DNA of 64,000 bases. It comes from Chryseobacterium sp. CH21. GTDB taxonomy: Bacteria > Bacteroidota > Bacteroidia > Flavobacteriales > Weeksellaceae. Under the pieces are notes generated by a model. It did not search any database. It saw nothing but the letters and a program-made list of their open reading frames with translations, and was not told where the DNA came from. A program made the position numbers and the translations under genes. The stretch is taken from positions 88,070 to 152,069 of the forward strand of contig NZ_QICI01000034.1 in assembly GCF_004119445.1 (NCBI RefSeq), in the 5' to 3' direction. Of the stretch, positions 8,797 to 17,785 are shown piece after piece; within the stretch, counting starts at the first letter, position 1; each line of letters opens with the position of its first letter.

Positions 8797-10554
8797 ATGA
8801 AAAAACAAGATACCTGGGGAATTATAAAAAGGCTGTTCTTTATCGGAATGAAATTTCGTTCTTGGTTCATCCTTACTCTTATCATTTCCATATTCCTTTC
8901 CATCGTTTCTACTTACAGGCCTTATCTTACCATGCAGGTAGTGGATAATGACATTACAAAGCTGCATGATAAAGCTTTGATGATGAAGCACATCTATATT
9001 CTCGTGGGATTAGTGTTTGCAGAAACTATTTTAAACTTTTTCTTAGTTTATTTTTCAAATTTTATCTCGCAGAATGTGATCAGAGATATCAGAGAGCGTT
9101 TATATGCTAAACTGATCTATTTCAAAACTTCATTTTTTGATAAAACGCCTATCGGGCAGCTGGTAACGCGTGCAGTAGGAGATGTGGAAACCATTGCTAC
9201 AGTATATACAGATGGATTCCTGATGGTTTTCGGAGATATTCTGAGAATTCTGTTTGTACTGGTGATGATGTTCAGTACCAATGTTCATCTGAGTTATATT
9301 ACGCTGGCTATTTTACCTTTAATGGTAGTGATTACAAGATTCTTCCAGAAAAGACTGAAAAAAGCTTTTGGGGATGAAAGAAACTGGACAGCCAATCAAA
9401 ACTCTTTTGTTCAGGAAAGATTGGCTGGGATGCCGATTATTCAGGTCTTCAACAGACAGGAATCTGAGTTTAAGAAATTTGATGATATCAATATTACCCT
9501 GAAAGGAGCATTGCTGAGAACCGTATTTATTTTCTCATTGTTCTTTCCTGTAGTAGAGCTTATTTCTTCATTATTCATAGGGTTTATCCTTTTCTATGGT
9601 GGATATATCACGATCAGTGCCGGGGTGGTGATTGCATTTATCCAGTATATTTCGATGCTGATCCGTCCTTTGAGACAGATTGCAGACCGTTTCAATAATA
9701 TCCAGCGAGGAATTGTAGGAGCAGAGAGGGTATTGGGATTAATGGATGAAGAAAACTCCATGCCGAATAACGGAACGGTGAAAAAAGATCATTTTGCCGG
9801 AAAAATTGAATTCCAGAAAGTACATTTTGCTTACGATGAAAAGCAGGAAGTTCTGAAAGGAATTGATTTTAAAGTAAATCCGGGAGAAACGGTAGCGATT
9901 GTAGGAGCAACTGGTGCTGGGAAATCTACGATTATCAGCCTGATCACAAGATTATATGATATCAATTCCGGAAATATTCTGATTGATGATGTGGATTTAA
10001 AAGATTACGAATTGTATAATCTGAGAAGCCATATCGGAGTGGTATTACAGGATGTTTTCCTTTTCCACGGAAGTATTTTTGAAAACCTTGCCTTTGGAGA
10101 TGACAGCATCACATTGGATAAAATAAAAGCCGGAGCCAGAGAAATTGAAGTTGATAATTTCATTCAGCAGCTTCCTGGCGGATATGATTATGTAGTGAGT
10201 GAAAGGGGCTCATCCATTTCTTTAGGTCAGAGACAATTACTGTCTTTCCTGAGAGCTTATTTATCCGATCCGAAAATTTTAATTCTGGATGAAGCTACTT
10301 CTTCTATTGATCACGAAAGTGAAAAACTTATTCAGAGAGCAACAGAAAAAATTACTAAAAACAGGACATCCATTATTATTGCTCACAGGCTTTCCACGAT
10401 TGAAAAAGCAGATAAGATTATTGTCATGGAGCACGGTAAAATTGTAGAAGAAGGAAAGCATCTTGATCTTTTGGATAAGAACGGATATTATGCCACGCTT
10501 TACAAAGCCCAGCTTCGCCATGAAGTAGAAATGGAAGAAGAAAAAGAATCATGA
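8797..10554 (+). CDS. ABC exporter, fused permease and ATPase (MsbA-like)
   Basis: 585 residues in the usual half-transporter layout: six membrane helices (about 1-310), then a nucleotide-binding domain (about 335-575). Walker A is GATGAGKST, the Q-loop region is GVVLQDVFLF, the signature is SLGQRQLL, Walker B is ILILDEATSSID, and the switch His is in IIAHRLST. It would act as a homodimer, or with a partner, exporting lipid, drug or peptide. No partner lies adjacent. The N-terminal peptidase domain of bacteriocin exporters is absent, so it is not a dedicated double-glycine exporter. Confidence 0.92.
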   Translation: MKKQDTWGIIKRLFFIGMKFRSWFILTLIISIFLSIVSTYRPYLTMQVVDNDITKLHDKALMMKHIYILVGLVFAETILNFFLVYFSNFISQNVIRDIRERLYAKLIYFKTSFFDKTPIGQLVTRAVGDVETIATVYTDGFLMVFGDILRILFVLVMMFSTNVHLSYITLAILPLMVVITRFFQKRLKKAFGDERNWTANQNSFVQERLAGMPIIQVFNRQESEFKKFDDINITLKGALLRTVFIFSLFFPVVELISSLFIGFILFYGGYITISAGVVIAFIQYISMLIRPLRQIADRFNNIQRGIVGAERVLGLMDEENSMPNNGTVKKDHFAGKIEFQKVHFAYDEKQEVLKGIDFKVNPGETVAIVGATGAGKSTIISLITRLYDINSGNILIDDVDLKDYELYNLRSHIGVVLQDVFLFHGSIFENLAFGDDSITLDKIKAGAREIEVDNFIQQLPGGYDYVVSERGSSISLGQRQLLSFLRAYLSDPKILILDEATSSIDHESEKLIQRATEKITKNRTSIIIAHRLSTIEKADKIIVMEHGKIVEEGKHLDLLDKNGYYATLYKAQLRHEVEMEEEKES

Positions 10555-10580
10555 TCCAGTAAGGAATGATAATAAACAAA

Positions 10581-10610
10581 AAAGAGAGTCAGTAACGACT
10601 CTCTTTTTTT
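10581..10610. terminator. Bidirectional terminator between convergent genes
   Basis: Perfect stem AAAGAGAGTC / GACTCTCTTT with a six-base loop, with T-tracts on one side and A-tracts on the other. It lies between the ends of the ABC exporter (+) and the M43 protease (-) and can serve both. Confidence 0.85.
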
Positions 10611-10624
10611 ATAAATAAAATAAT

Positions 10625-12406
10625 TTAGAATTTTAATTTCTTCGTAATCACTTTTCCGTCTTCCAGTACTGCTGTTGCAGTGATGATTATGTTTTTCTGA
10701 TCAACAGGATATTTGAATTCTGAAGACTTTACATCTGTTTTTCTCAACAGTAATCTTCCTGAAGCATCATAAATATGCACTGAAGCAATTTTTACATTAC
10801 TTTTCACAGATACGGAGTTTTCATCTTTAAAAATAACAGGCGAATTTTTCAATCCTGCATTTTCTACTGCTAATAATCCTTGGTTTTCAATGATTACAGA
10901 ATAATCTTCTACCTGTCCGTATTTAGGTGTATAGCATGCTGTTACGGCCGTTCCGTTGAATTCTCCAATCACTCTCATTCTTAAAGGAGTATTGGTTACT
11001 GCACTTGCAGGAGGAGTTACCTGAGCCGTAGCGAACGAACCATTGGTTATGCCACTTTGATTAAGGACAAGTTCTGTAGTTTCGTTGAACTGACCGTCAT
11101 TATTATAATCAATATATGCTTTGATAATGTGAGAATTGCTGGTGCCCGGAGCTACAGTAAGGGTTGTAGCTGAGGTTTGGGGTATCGTAGTTTTGGATAT
11201 TCCGGAACAGTAAGTTCCCGTGAAATTTTCATAAAAATTATTGGCTGCCTGTTTATAATTGCTTGAATAATTGCTGATACTTCCGAATTTCACAGAAGTG
11301 ATTCCTACGTTATATCCACCAGGATTTGTGATGGAAGCAGGAGTACAGGCGTTCGTTAAAGTAGAATTATTATTGATTGTTGTGGTAGAAGCTACTGGTG
11401 AATTGATCAGTGACTGTCTATACTGTAAAAGCTGTGCTGTTGCTCTGTCTGCCTGTCCTTGCGTGAATAAATTTCTGAAGCAGTACGTATACGCCATCAC
11501 GTTTCTTTCACCTCCGCTATATAATTGGCTTGTACATGGATTGATCTGTCCCGTCTGGCATGTATGAGGAACCGTAGAGTGGTAAAGACTTTTCATGGGC
11601 TCCGTATCACATACAAGATCTCCTTCTAAAGTACAATCATTGTTCACAGGGCAATCTCCAGTAGTTTCATTATATCCCTGATGGGTATGTCTAAGCCCCA
11701 AAGCATGCCCGAATTCATGAGCCAATGTTTGGGCATTGACAGCAGAGGCACTTGTTGCCATAAAAGCGTAATCATTGCTTCCTCCTGGATAATAGGCGAA
11801 ACCGTTCAGCCCTCCTGAATTGGAGGTTAGTTTTTTAACCACATAAATATTGTAATATTTTGAAGTATCCCACATTCCCATTGCTGTAATCTCAGAAGCA
11901 GTTACGGCATTGGTTGTGTTATCATTATTGACTCCTCCGCTTACATATTTAGGAAGACCAGAAGCATTGATCCTGTTGATCCCGTTGGTTGCATTGCAGT
12001 TAGGGTCTTTAGTTGCAAAAACAAATTTTACAGGCAGAATAGCACTTGTACCCGACATTCCGCTGGTAGAGTTTCCGGCAAAGACACCATTGGTATAATT
12101 TACCCATGCAATGATATCGGCATCCGACTTATTATTGGTGGTTCCTACAGCGCTTCCGTCTCCTACAACATGTACAACAACAGGAATTTCATATACCTGA
12201 TTGGTAAGCTTAGAAGCCAGTTTTCCACTTTTGATCATCTTTGATAATTTCAGGTTGAAAGCATCATCCTGAGCTTTCTCTTCCGGATACCTTTCATAAT
12301 GCTTTTTCATTAATTCATCGGTTCCGCATTCCTGAAATTCTAAACTTTGTGAATAAAAATGAGAGCAGAATGCTCCTGAAATAAGCAGAAATAATAATTT
12401 TTTCAT
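10625..12406 (-). CDS. M43 (pappalysin-type) zinc metalloprotease with GEVED domain and T9SS tail
   Basis: A secreted protease of 593 residues. It has a signal peptide (MKKLLFLLISGAFCSHFYSQ) and a propeptide-like stretch. The metzincin motif HEFGHALGLRH, near residues 228-238, provides three His ligands and the catalytic Glu. A Cys-rich region follows with the Met-turn NVMAYTYC. A GEVED-type beta domain (about 420-500) contains DYNNDGQFNE and ends YGQVEDYSV. The C-terminus IYDASGRLLLRK...KKLKF is a type A T9SS sorting domain, so the protein should be exported through T9SS and cell-anchored or released. Confidence 0.93.
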   Translation of the reverse strand: MKKLLFLLISGAFCSHFYSQSLEFQECGTDELMKKHYERYPEEKAQDDAFNLKLSKMIKSGKLASKLTNQVYEIPVVVHVVGDGSAVGTTNNKSDADIIAWVNYTNGVFAGNSTSGMSGTSAILPVKFVFATKDPNCNATNGINRINASGLPKYVSGGVNNDNTTNAVTASEITAMGMWDTSKYYNIYVVKKLTSNSGGLNGFAYYPGGSNDYAFMATSASAVNAQTLAHEFGHALGLRHTHQGYNETTGDCPVNNDCTLEGDLVCDTEPMKSLYHSTVPHTCQTGQINPCTSQLYSGGERNVMAYTYCFRNLFTQGQADRATAQLLQYRQSLINSPVASTTTINNNSTLTNACTPASITNPGGYNVGITSVKFGSISNYSSNYKQAANNFYENFTGTYCSGISKTTIPQTSATTLTVAPGTSNSHIIKAYIDYNNDGQFNETTELVLNQSGITNGSFATAQVTPPASAVTNTPLRMRVIGEFNGTAVTACYTPKYGQVEDYSVIIENQGLLAVENAGLKNSPVIFKDENSVSVKSNVKIASVHIYDASGRLLLRKTDVKSSEFKYPVDQKNIIITATAVLEDGKVITKKLKF

Positions 12407-12464
12407 AGTTTTTTTATTTAAATAGTTGGGAATTTAAAAATAAATAAAAAATACTTATAAATAC

Positions 12465-13079
12465 TTAATGCTTTTTAAAACTACAAAAAACAAAATTCTG
12501 AACCGTCTCAAAGGGAGTTATATGATCTTCAGTGATGCATTCCACTTTTTTAAAACTTCCTTCAAATTTTTCTGATAATGATTTCTCATCATACTGCTGA
12601 ATATCCAATCCACTGCATTTTGTAGGTCCGTTTTTAGAAAAAGTCCCGAGAATCATAAAGTGATTGACATTTTTCTCTGCAATATCTATGTATTTTGAAA
12701 CCTGTTCCGGAGTGGTAAGGAAATGAAAAGCAGCTCTGTCATGCCATATATCATACTTTTCCGAAGATTCAAAAGCCGTAATATCCGTAGCAATCCATTT
12801 TACTTTATTGGCAGCATCACCAAGTCTTTCTTGTGCTTTTTCTAAAGCTTTGGCTGAAATATCAAGTACCGTAATGTTTTCATAGCCTTCTTCAAGGAGA
12901 TAATCAACAAGGTTGCTGTCTCCCCCGCCAATATCTATGATGCTGGTGTCTTTCCCCAATCCCGAAGATCTGATAAAGTCAAGGGATGTCTGAGGCTTTT
13001 TCTGAGTCCAGCTTACCTGATCAGGATTTTTGGTTTCATATACGTTTTCCCAGTGGTTTTTGTTGTCAGAAGATATCAT
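12465..13079 (-). CDS. Class I SAM-dependent methyltransferase
   Basis: A 204-residue Rossmann-fold methyltransferase. Motif I is IIDIGGGDSNLVDYLL near residue 45, followed by the acidic loop VLDISAKALEKA and the DIWHDRAAFHFL motif IV region. No substrate-specific domain is visible. Its start overlaps the stop of the upstream hydrolase/membrane gene by four bases, implying translational coupling. Confidence 0.85.
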   Translation of the reverse strand: MISSDNKNHWENVYETKNPDQVSWTQKKPQTSLDFIRSSGLGKDTSIIDIGGGDSNLVDYLLEEGYENITVLDISAKALEKAQERLGDAANKVKWIATDITAFESSEKYDIWHDRAAFHFLTTPEQVSKYIDIAEKNVNHFMILGTFSKNGPTKCSGLDIQQYDEKSLSEKFEGSFKKVECITEDHITPFETVQNFVFCSFKKH

Positions 13080-14115
13080 GATTCTTTTAATTGATTATTG
13101 ATCTCTTCAAATTTATTAATTAATTCATCAAGTTTTCTTTCCTGCTTTTTAATGGTCTTCGGTCTCAGATAAAACCAGTTGAAAGCAATCCAGGCAGATG
13201 TTACAGCATAGGTCAGAATACCTGAGCCCAGAGTCATTCTTGAAGTGTATTCATACATATAAAAGCATATTCCCAGAAACAGCATAATGAAATACAAGTT
13301 AAGTATTGTTGTCTGCATCAATTTCTGCTTTCTTTTTACCACGTATAAGCTTTGGAGATATTCATTGTTAGACTGTGTCTGGTCTATTTTGTAAAATACC
13401 ATAAACATTTTGTTATAAGCCAACAGGAAAATAGCCATGCCCAGAATTACAAGAACAATTCCTATTTTTGTTGTAATCATTTGAGGCTGATAACGGTACC
13501 AGATGAAAAGAATGACTAATGAAGTAGCGATTAATCCAATATTAGCAAAGATCAGCCTGCGCAGATTCTGGTTTCTGAATTTTTTCAGTTTTCCGAGAAG
13601 CTCGTCCATATTGGGTTTGTTGGAAGTCTGCTGCTTCCATATATTTTTGAAATCTATATTTTCTTTGGATGCAAAATTAGGATTTGCCATTGCTGCCAGA
13701 CAAGGCAGTGCGTCTACAACAATGATTTTACCAACAAGTTCAGAATAGTCAGCTGCAATAGCCAGTGCAAGACCACCACCCATACTGTGTCCGATTATTA
13801 TAGGTTTGTCAATTTTATTATTCTTGATATAATCGGCAATTCCTTTTTCCCAATCTTTAAAACTGGCATCTGATTGGGGTTTCGTTCCGGCAAATCCGGC
13901 CATCGTTAAAGTATAGCAAGTGAAGTTTTTTTCAAATTTTGCTGTCGTTTCGTTCCATACATCTCCTGAAGAAGCAAATCCCGGAATGAATAGCAAAGAC
14001 TGGGTTCCTTTTCCTGTTTTCTTTACTTCAAAAGGATACGTTGCTTCCTGTCCGAAAATATTGCATACCGCTAAAAAAATAACATGATGATTAAAAGGAA
14101 TGTGAATTTTTTCAT
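13076..14115 (-). CDS. Chimeric ORF: truncated alpha/beta-hydrolase joined to a membrane protein; one frameshift
   Basis: The first part is an exported alpha/beta-hydrolase: a signal-like MKKFTFLLIIMLFF start at 14115, oxyanion block LLFIPGFASSGDVWNE and nucleophile elbow GHSMGGG. After NFASKENID the sequence changes to an unrelated charged stretch (FKNIWKQQTSN) and then a protein with four or five membrane helices and a charged coiled C-terminus. The catalytic Asp and His expected after the elbow are therefore missing. An in-frame deletion fusing two neighbouring genes is the simplest reading. The N-terminus also needs one base in an A7 run at 14073-14079. The total is about 346 residues. 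A true two-domain protein is less likely. Confidence 0.6.
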
Positions 14116-14294
14116 GATTTCTAAGGTTTTAAAGATTATTTGTCTTTTAGAGACGAACCTTCAAAAAATGTTACACAAAAATTTATTTTTCTGAAAAAAA
14201 TATTTCTCCTTCCCCGAAATCCCTGTTATCAGGGCAAAATCATATGAAATTTATTGTAGCAATTTGTTGTTTAATAGTAAAAATCCCAGAAAAA

Positions 14295-14968
14295 TTAATC
14301 CAATATTCTTCCGTAGAATCTGCTGATATCAAAATAAAAACCTGGAATTTTATATTTTCCTTTTTCAAATTCCTGATAATCACATTTTCCATTGTGGCTT
14401 TGTGATTTTGTTTCCATTTGAAATCTGTTTAATAGAACATATTCGTCTGTCACAGAAATGATATGAAAGCCTGTTTCGCATGTCAGCCCATCACCGGAAG
14501 TAAGAATGGCATTTAATAATCCATGGAAATTTCCTGCAATTTTTCAGCAGTAGCATCATCATTATTTAAATGATATAAATAAGCTATATAATTCATAGCC
14601 CTCAGATCCAGTGGATTTTCATCCAAAGCGTCAAGAAATAATTGGATTCCTTTAGACAGATCTTTTTGAGAAATACCTTCTCCACGATAATATTTAGCTA
14701 CCTCTTCAGCTTTCTTCCCTGTTTTATAAGGTTTGTATTCTTTTTGAAAGGTAAAACCGTAGTAAAGATGATGGTATTGATTGCTTGTAAGAAGCGTATC
14801 GTTCTGTTTTAATCTTTTTAAAAGCTTCGGATAATAGAATTCTGAGCTCTTATCCTCAATATTTTTTTGAATTAGAGTATAATCGGGCGCCTTAAATTCC
14901 ATTTTCTGAGCATGAAGGAAAGTAAGCAGGATTAAAAAGAATAAAGAGAAAAATGCTTTAATACTCAT
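14295..14968 (-). CDS. DUF4919-type exported protein, one frameshift
   Basis: Signal peptide MSIKAFFSLFFLILLTFLHAQ, then a domain resembling DUF4919 with a TPR-like helix pair (LFLDALDENPLDLRAMNYIA). The frame stops early at 14513; one base added to the AA at 14518-14519 extends it to 224 residues, ending FYFDISRFYGRILD, which completes the family length. Function unknown; probably periplasmic. Confidence 0.65.
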
Positions 14969-15186
14969 GGTTTATATAACGTTGCTATAATTTTTTTACA
15001 GGTTAAAAATACGGAATATGTATCAATTGAATAATATCGACTGACTATTTGTAAAAAAAATAATAAAATATTATCAAAGTGTTATTTTGTATCAATAAAT
15101 TTACTAACTTTATTCGGAATTTGAGAGATTACCCCCGACATTTGAAGGGGTAAATGGAATTTTTAACTAAAAAACTAGAAATATTA

Positions 15187-15402
15187 ATGAGCAGTAGTAT
15201 CCAAGATGAATTTAAAGTCTTCAAAGACGAATTAAGAAAGTTGAATATCGAAGTACAGAAAGTTGTAAAAGTAGGAAACGGTAGTATGGATTTCCACGAG
15301 GTTTTCTACAAATCACCGAGGTATGAAGAGGTAAAAAGTATATACGTCCAGCGTCATAATCTGGATAGTATGATTGAAAAATTTAAACAAGCTTATCATT
15401 AA
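15187..15402 (+). CDS. Small hypothetical protein
   Basis: A frame of 71 residues from MSSSIQDEFKVFKDELRKLN; an upstream ATG at 15154 would add 11 residues. It is highly charged, soluble and likely helical, with no signal peptide and no motif I recognise. It is the only plus-strand gene between convergent and divergent minus genes and is followed directly by a strong terminator, which supports real expression. Confidence 0.55.
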   Translation: MSSSIQDEFKVFKDELRKLNIEVQKVVKVGNGSMDFHEVFYKSPRYEEVKSIYVQRHNLDSMIEKFKQAYH

Positions 15403-15411
15403 AAAATAGAA

Positions 15412-15446
15412 CGAGCGCCACAGATTATCTGCGGCGCTCGCTTTTT
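15412..15446 (+). terminator. Rho-independent terminator
   Basis: GC-rich stem CGAGCGCC.CAG / CTG.GGCGCTCG followed by CTTTTT. It lies after the small plus-strand gene and before the convergent MFS gene, and may serve both. Confidence 0.88.
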
Positions 15447-15461
15447 ATAAAGTTTCTAATC

Positions 15462-16754
15462 TCAATCCTTGTCCAGAGTAGAGGTCTTTCTGGTATCTTT
15501 CATTCCGATATAAACGATCAGAGAGAAAAGGATACATCCGGTAATGTACCAGTAAAAGTATTCTTCAGAGCCAATCTTTTTAAACCAAAGCGCAATATAC
15601 TCTGCCGTTCCTCCAAATACCGCAACTGTAATGGCATACGGCAGACCTACACCTAATGCTCGGATTTCAGATGGAAAAAGTTCTGCTTTTACCACTGCAT
15701 TGATGGAAGTGTAGCCGCTTACAATAATTAAAGCTGCCATAATCAGAAAAAATGCACTCCATATTGATGTGGTTGTACTCAATGCTGTAAGAAGTGGGAC
15801 AGTACATAAAGTTCCCAAAATACCAAAGCCTAAAAGAAGCGGTCTTCTTCCAATCTTGTCAGACAAGCCTCCAAATACCGGCTGAAGACAGGCGAAGATA
15901 AACAATGAAATAAATGAGACTAATGTAGATTCTTCTTTCGTAAGATGGACGGTATTCACCAGGAATTTCTGCATGTAAGTAGTGTACGTATAAAAAGCCA
16001 GAGTTCCTCCTAAAGTTAATCCTACAACGGTAAGAAGAGCTCTTGGGTGCTTCAGCAATTCTTGTATTGTGCCTTTTTTCTTTTCGCTGACTTCTTTTTT
16101 GTTTTCAAAAGCTTCCGTCTCATGAAGATTGGCACGGAGGTATAATGCGATAATAGATAACATAGCTCCGATTACAAAAGGAATTCTCCATCCCCATTCC
16201 TCAAGCTGTGCTTCAGTGAGTATTAATTTTTGTAAAATAAGTTGAATTCCTAATGCTATAAGCTGTCCGCCAATCAAAGTGACATATTGAAAACTTGAAT
16301 AAAAACCTCTCCTGTCCTGTGTGGCCATTTCGCTGAGGTAAGTTGCTGAAACTCCATATTCGCCGCCAACGCTTAACCCCTGAAGTAATCTTGCCAATAA
16401 AAGTATTAAAGGAGCCAAAATACCTATAGATTGGTAAGTAGGGGTAAGGGCAATCAGTAAAGATCCAAAAGACATCAAAAGAACAGAAAGAGTCATCGCT
16501 TTTTTTCTTCCTACCTTATCGGCAATACTCCCAAACATCCATCCACCAATAGGGCGCATCAGAAAACCTACAGCAAAGATTCCCGCAGTATTCATGAGCT
16601 GGGCATTAAGGTCAGAATCCGGGAAGAATGAATGAGAGAAATATATGGCAAAGGCTGCATATGCATACCAGTCATACCATTCAACAAGATTTCCGATAGA
16701 TCCGCCTATAATGGCTTTGATTCTTTGGCCTGTGGTGATAGAGGTTGAATTCAT
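15462..16754 (-). CDS. MFS metabolite:H+ symporter (alpha-ketoglutarate/proline-betaine type)
   Basis: 430 residues with twelve predicted membrane helices. The start IGGSIGNLVEWYDWYAYAAF and the motif GSIADKVGRKKAM (loop 2-3), repeated as GGLSDKIGRRPLL in the second half, place it in the metabolite:H+ symporter branch with KgtP and ProP. The block LLQGLSVGGEYGVSATYLSE is diagnostic for that branch. Inner membrane; the substrate is probably an organic acid or compatible solute but cannot be fixed. Monocistronic. Confidence 0.88.
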   Translation of the reverse strand: MNSTSITTGQRIKAIIGGSIGNLVEWYDWYAYAAFAIYFSHSFFPDSDLNAQLMNTAGIFAVGFLMRPIGGWMFGSIADKVGRKKAMTLSVLLMSFGSLLIALTPTYQSIGILAPLILLLARLLQGLSVGGEYGVSATYLSEMATQDRRGFYSSFQYVTLIGGQLIALGIQLILQKLILTEAQLEEWGWRIPFVIGAMLSIIALYLRANLHETEAFENKKEVSEKKKGTIQELLKHPRALLTVVGLTLGGTLAFYTYTTYMQKFLVNTVHLTKEESTLVSFISLFIFACLQPVFGGLSDKIGRRPLLLGFGILGTLCTVPLLTALSTTTSIWSAFFLIMAALIIVSGYTSINAVVKAELFPSEIRALGVGLPYAITVAVFGGTAEYIALWFKKIGSEEYFYWYITGCILFSLIVYIGMKDTRKTSTLDKD

Positions 16755-16816
16755 AAAATGTTATTTTCCGGAAAAGTTTTTTTATAATGGCATCCAAGAT
16801 ACAAATTTCAGAAAAA

Positions 16817-16846
16817 ATAAACCGTTCTGGAAAAGAACGGTTTATG
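16817..16846 (-). terminator. Hairpin between the porin-like gene and the MFS gene
   Basis: Stem AAACCGTTCT / AGAACGGTTT with a short loop, immediately after the stop of the upstream minus-strand gene at 16866 and before the MFS start. Confidence 0.75.
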
Positions 16847-16865
16847 TATTACAAGATTGTAGATT

Positions 16866-17618
16866 TTAGAATCTATATCCTAGTGAAAGTCCGCTTCTGA
16901 AACCTGCCCAGGGACCATCCACTTTTATTCTGGCACCATTGGGATTGGTTTCTACTGTATACTTTACAAAGGGAATATCCAGATTTTCAATTTCTTTTTT
17001 AAGCTGAGCCTGCATATCAGGGGTCAGTACATAATCCGAGGTCATGGTAAAATCACCTTTTCCACTTCCGTAGTGTGCTCCCGCAATCCAGAAATCCAAT
17101 ACAAGATTCTGGCTTCTGGTCAGAAAGAATTGAACTCCAACCATTAATCCTCCACTGTTTCCATTGGTATCTCCCTGACCTCTAAGAGGGATTTGATAAG
17201 TAATTGAATTAGGACCATTGTAATCATAATAAAAATCAAAAGTATTGGAAGTAACACTTGAATATCTGTAATACGGTGCAAAATAAAATCCTTTTCCATA
17301 GCCCTTTCCGATGTAAAACCTTGGTTCTATCGTAAAGTTCGTAGCTTTTACTCTTAAATTCTGGAATCTTTTCTCGTCTTCATCCTTTAGAAAGGCATTA
17401 ATGAAAGGCACTTTACCTTCCGGCATTGTTCCGAAACCGAGGTTTACAGAAAACCATTGGTTGATGACACGCTCATAAGACAGATTAATATTTCTGAATG
17501 CATAAGCAGTAACATTGGTCTTGACGATATTCATCTTCTCAGCAGAATTGTTCTCTATTTCCTGAGCTCCTAATCCGGAAAACAGGAAGCACGGAATTAA
17601 TATGAATGCTTTTTTCAT
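16866..17618 (-). CDS. Outer-membrane beta-barrel protein, DUF3575-like
   Basis: From MKKAFILIPCFLFSGLGAQ (signal peptide; chosen over a longer frame to 17675 because the signal begins here) the protein is about 250 residues. It shows alternating aromatic and polar strands and ends in LSLGYRF, the terminal aromatic typical of outer-membrane barrels. The pattern VKTNVTAYAFRNINLSYERV fits DUF3575-like proteins. Role unknown; divergent from the TonB-type receptor gene. Confidence 0.7.
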   Translation of the reverse strand: MKKAFILIPCFLFSGLGAQEIENNSAEKMNIVKTNVTAYAFRNINLSYERVINQWFSVNLGFGTMPEGKVPFINAFLKDEDEKRFQNLRVKATNFTIEPRFYIGKGYGKGFYFAPYYRYSSVTSNTFDFYYDYNGPNSITYQIPLRGQGDTNGNSGGLMVGVQFFLTRSQNLVLDFWIAGAHYGSGKGDFTMTSDYVLTPDMQAQLKKEIENLDIPFVKYTVETNPNGARIKVDGPWAGFRSGLSLGYRF

Positions 17619-17785
17619 GACTCTATATTTTGTGATGTAAAAAAATACCAGCAAAAAACGGGCTGAATTTAACATAATAATTATAATTTAAAGAAAATTT
17701 ATTGATAAATTTTTAATAGACTGTGATTATAAATGTAATATACATCGGAGATTGATTGTCCTAATGGTATAATTCATCTTCTGAC

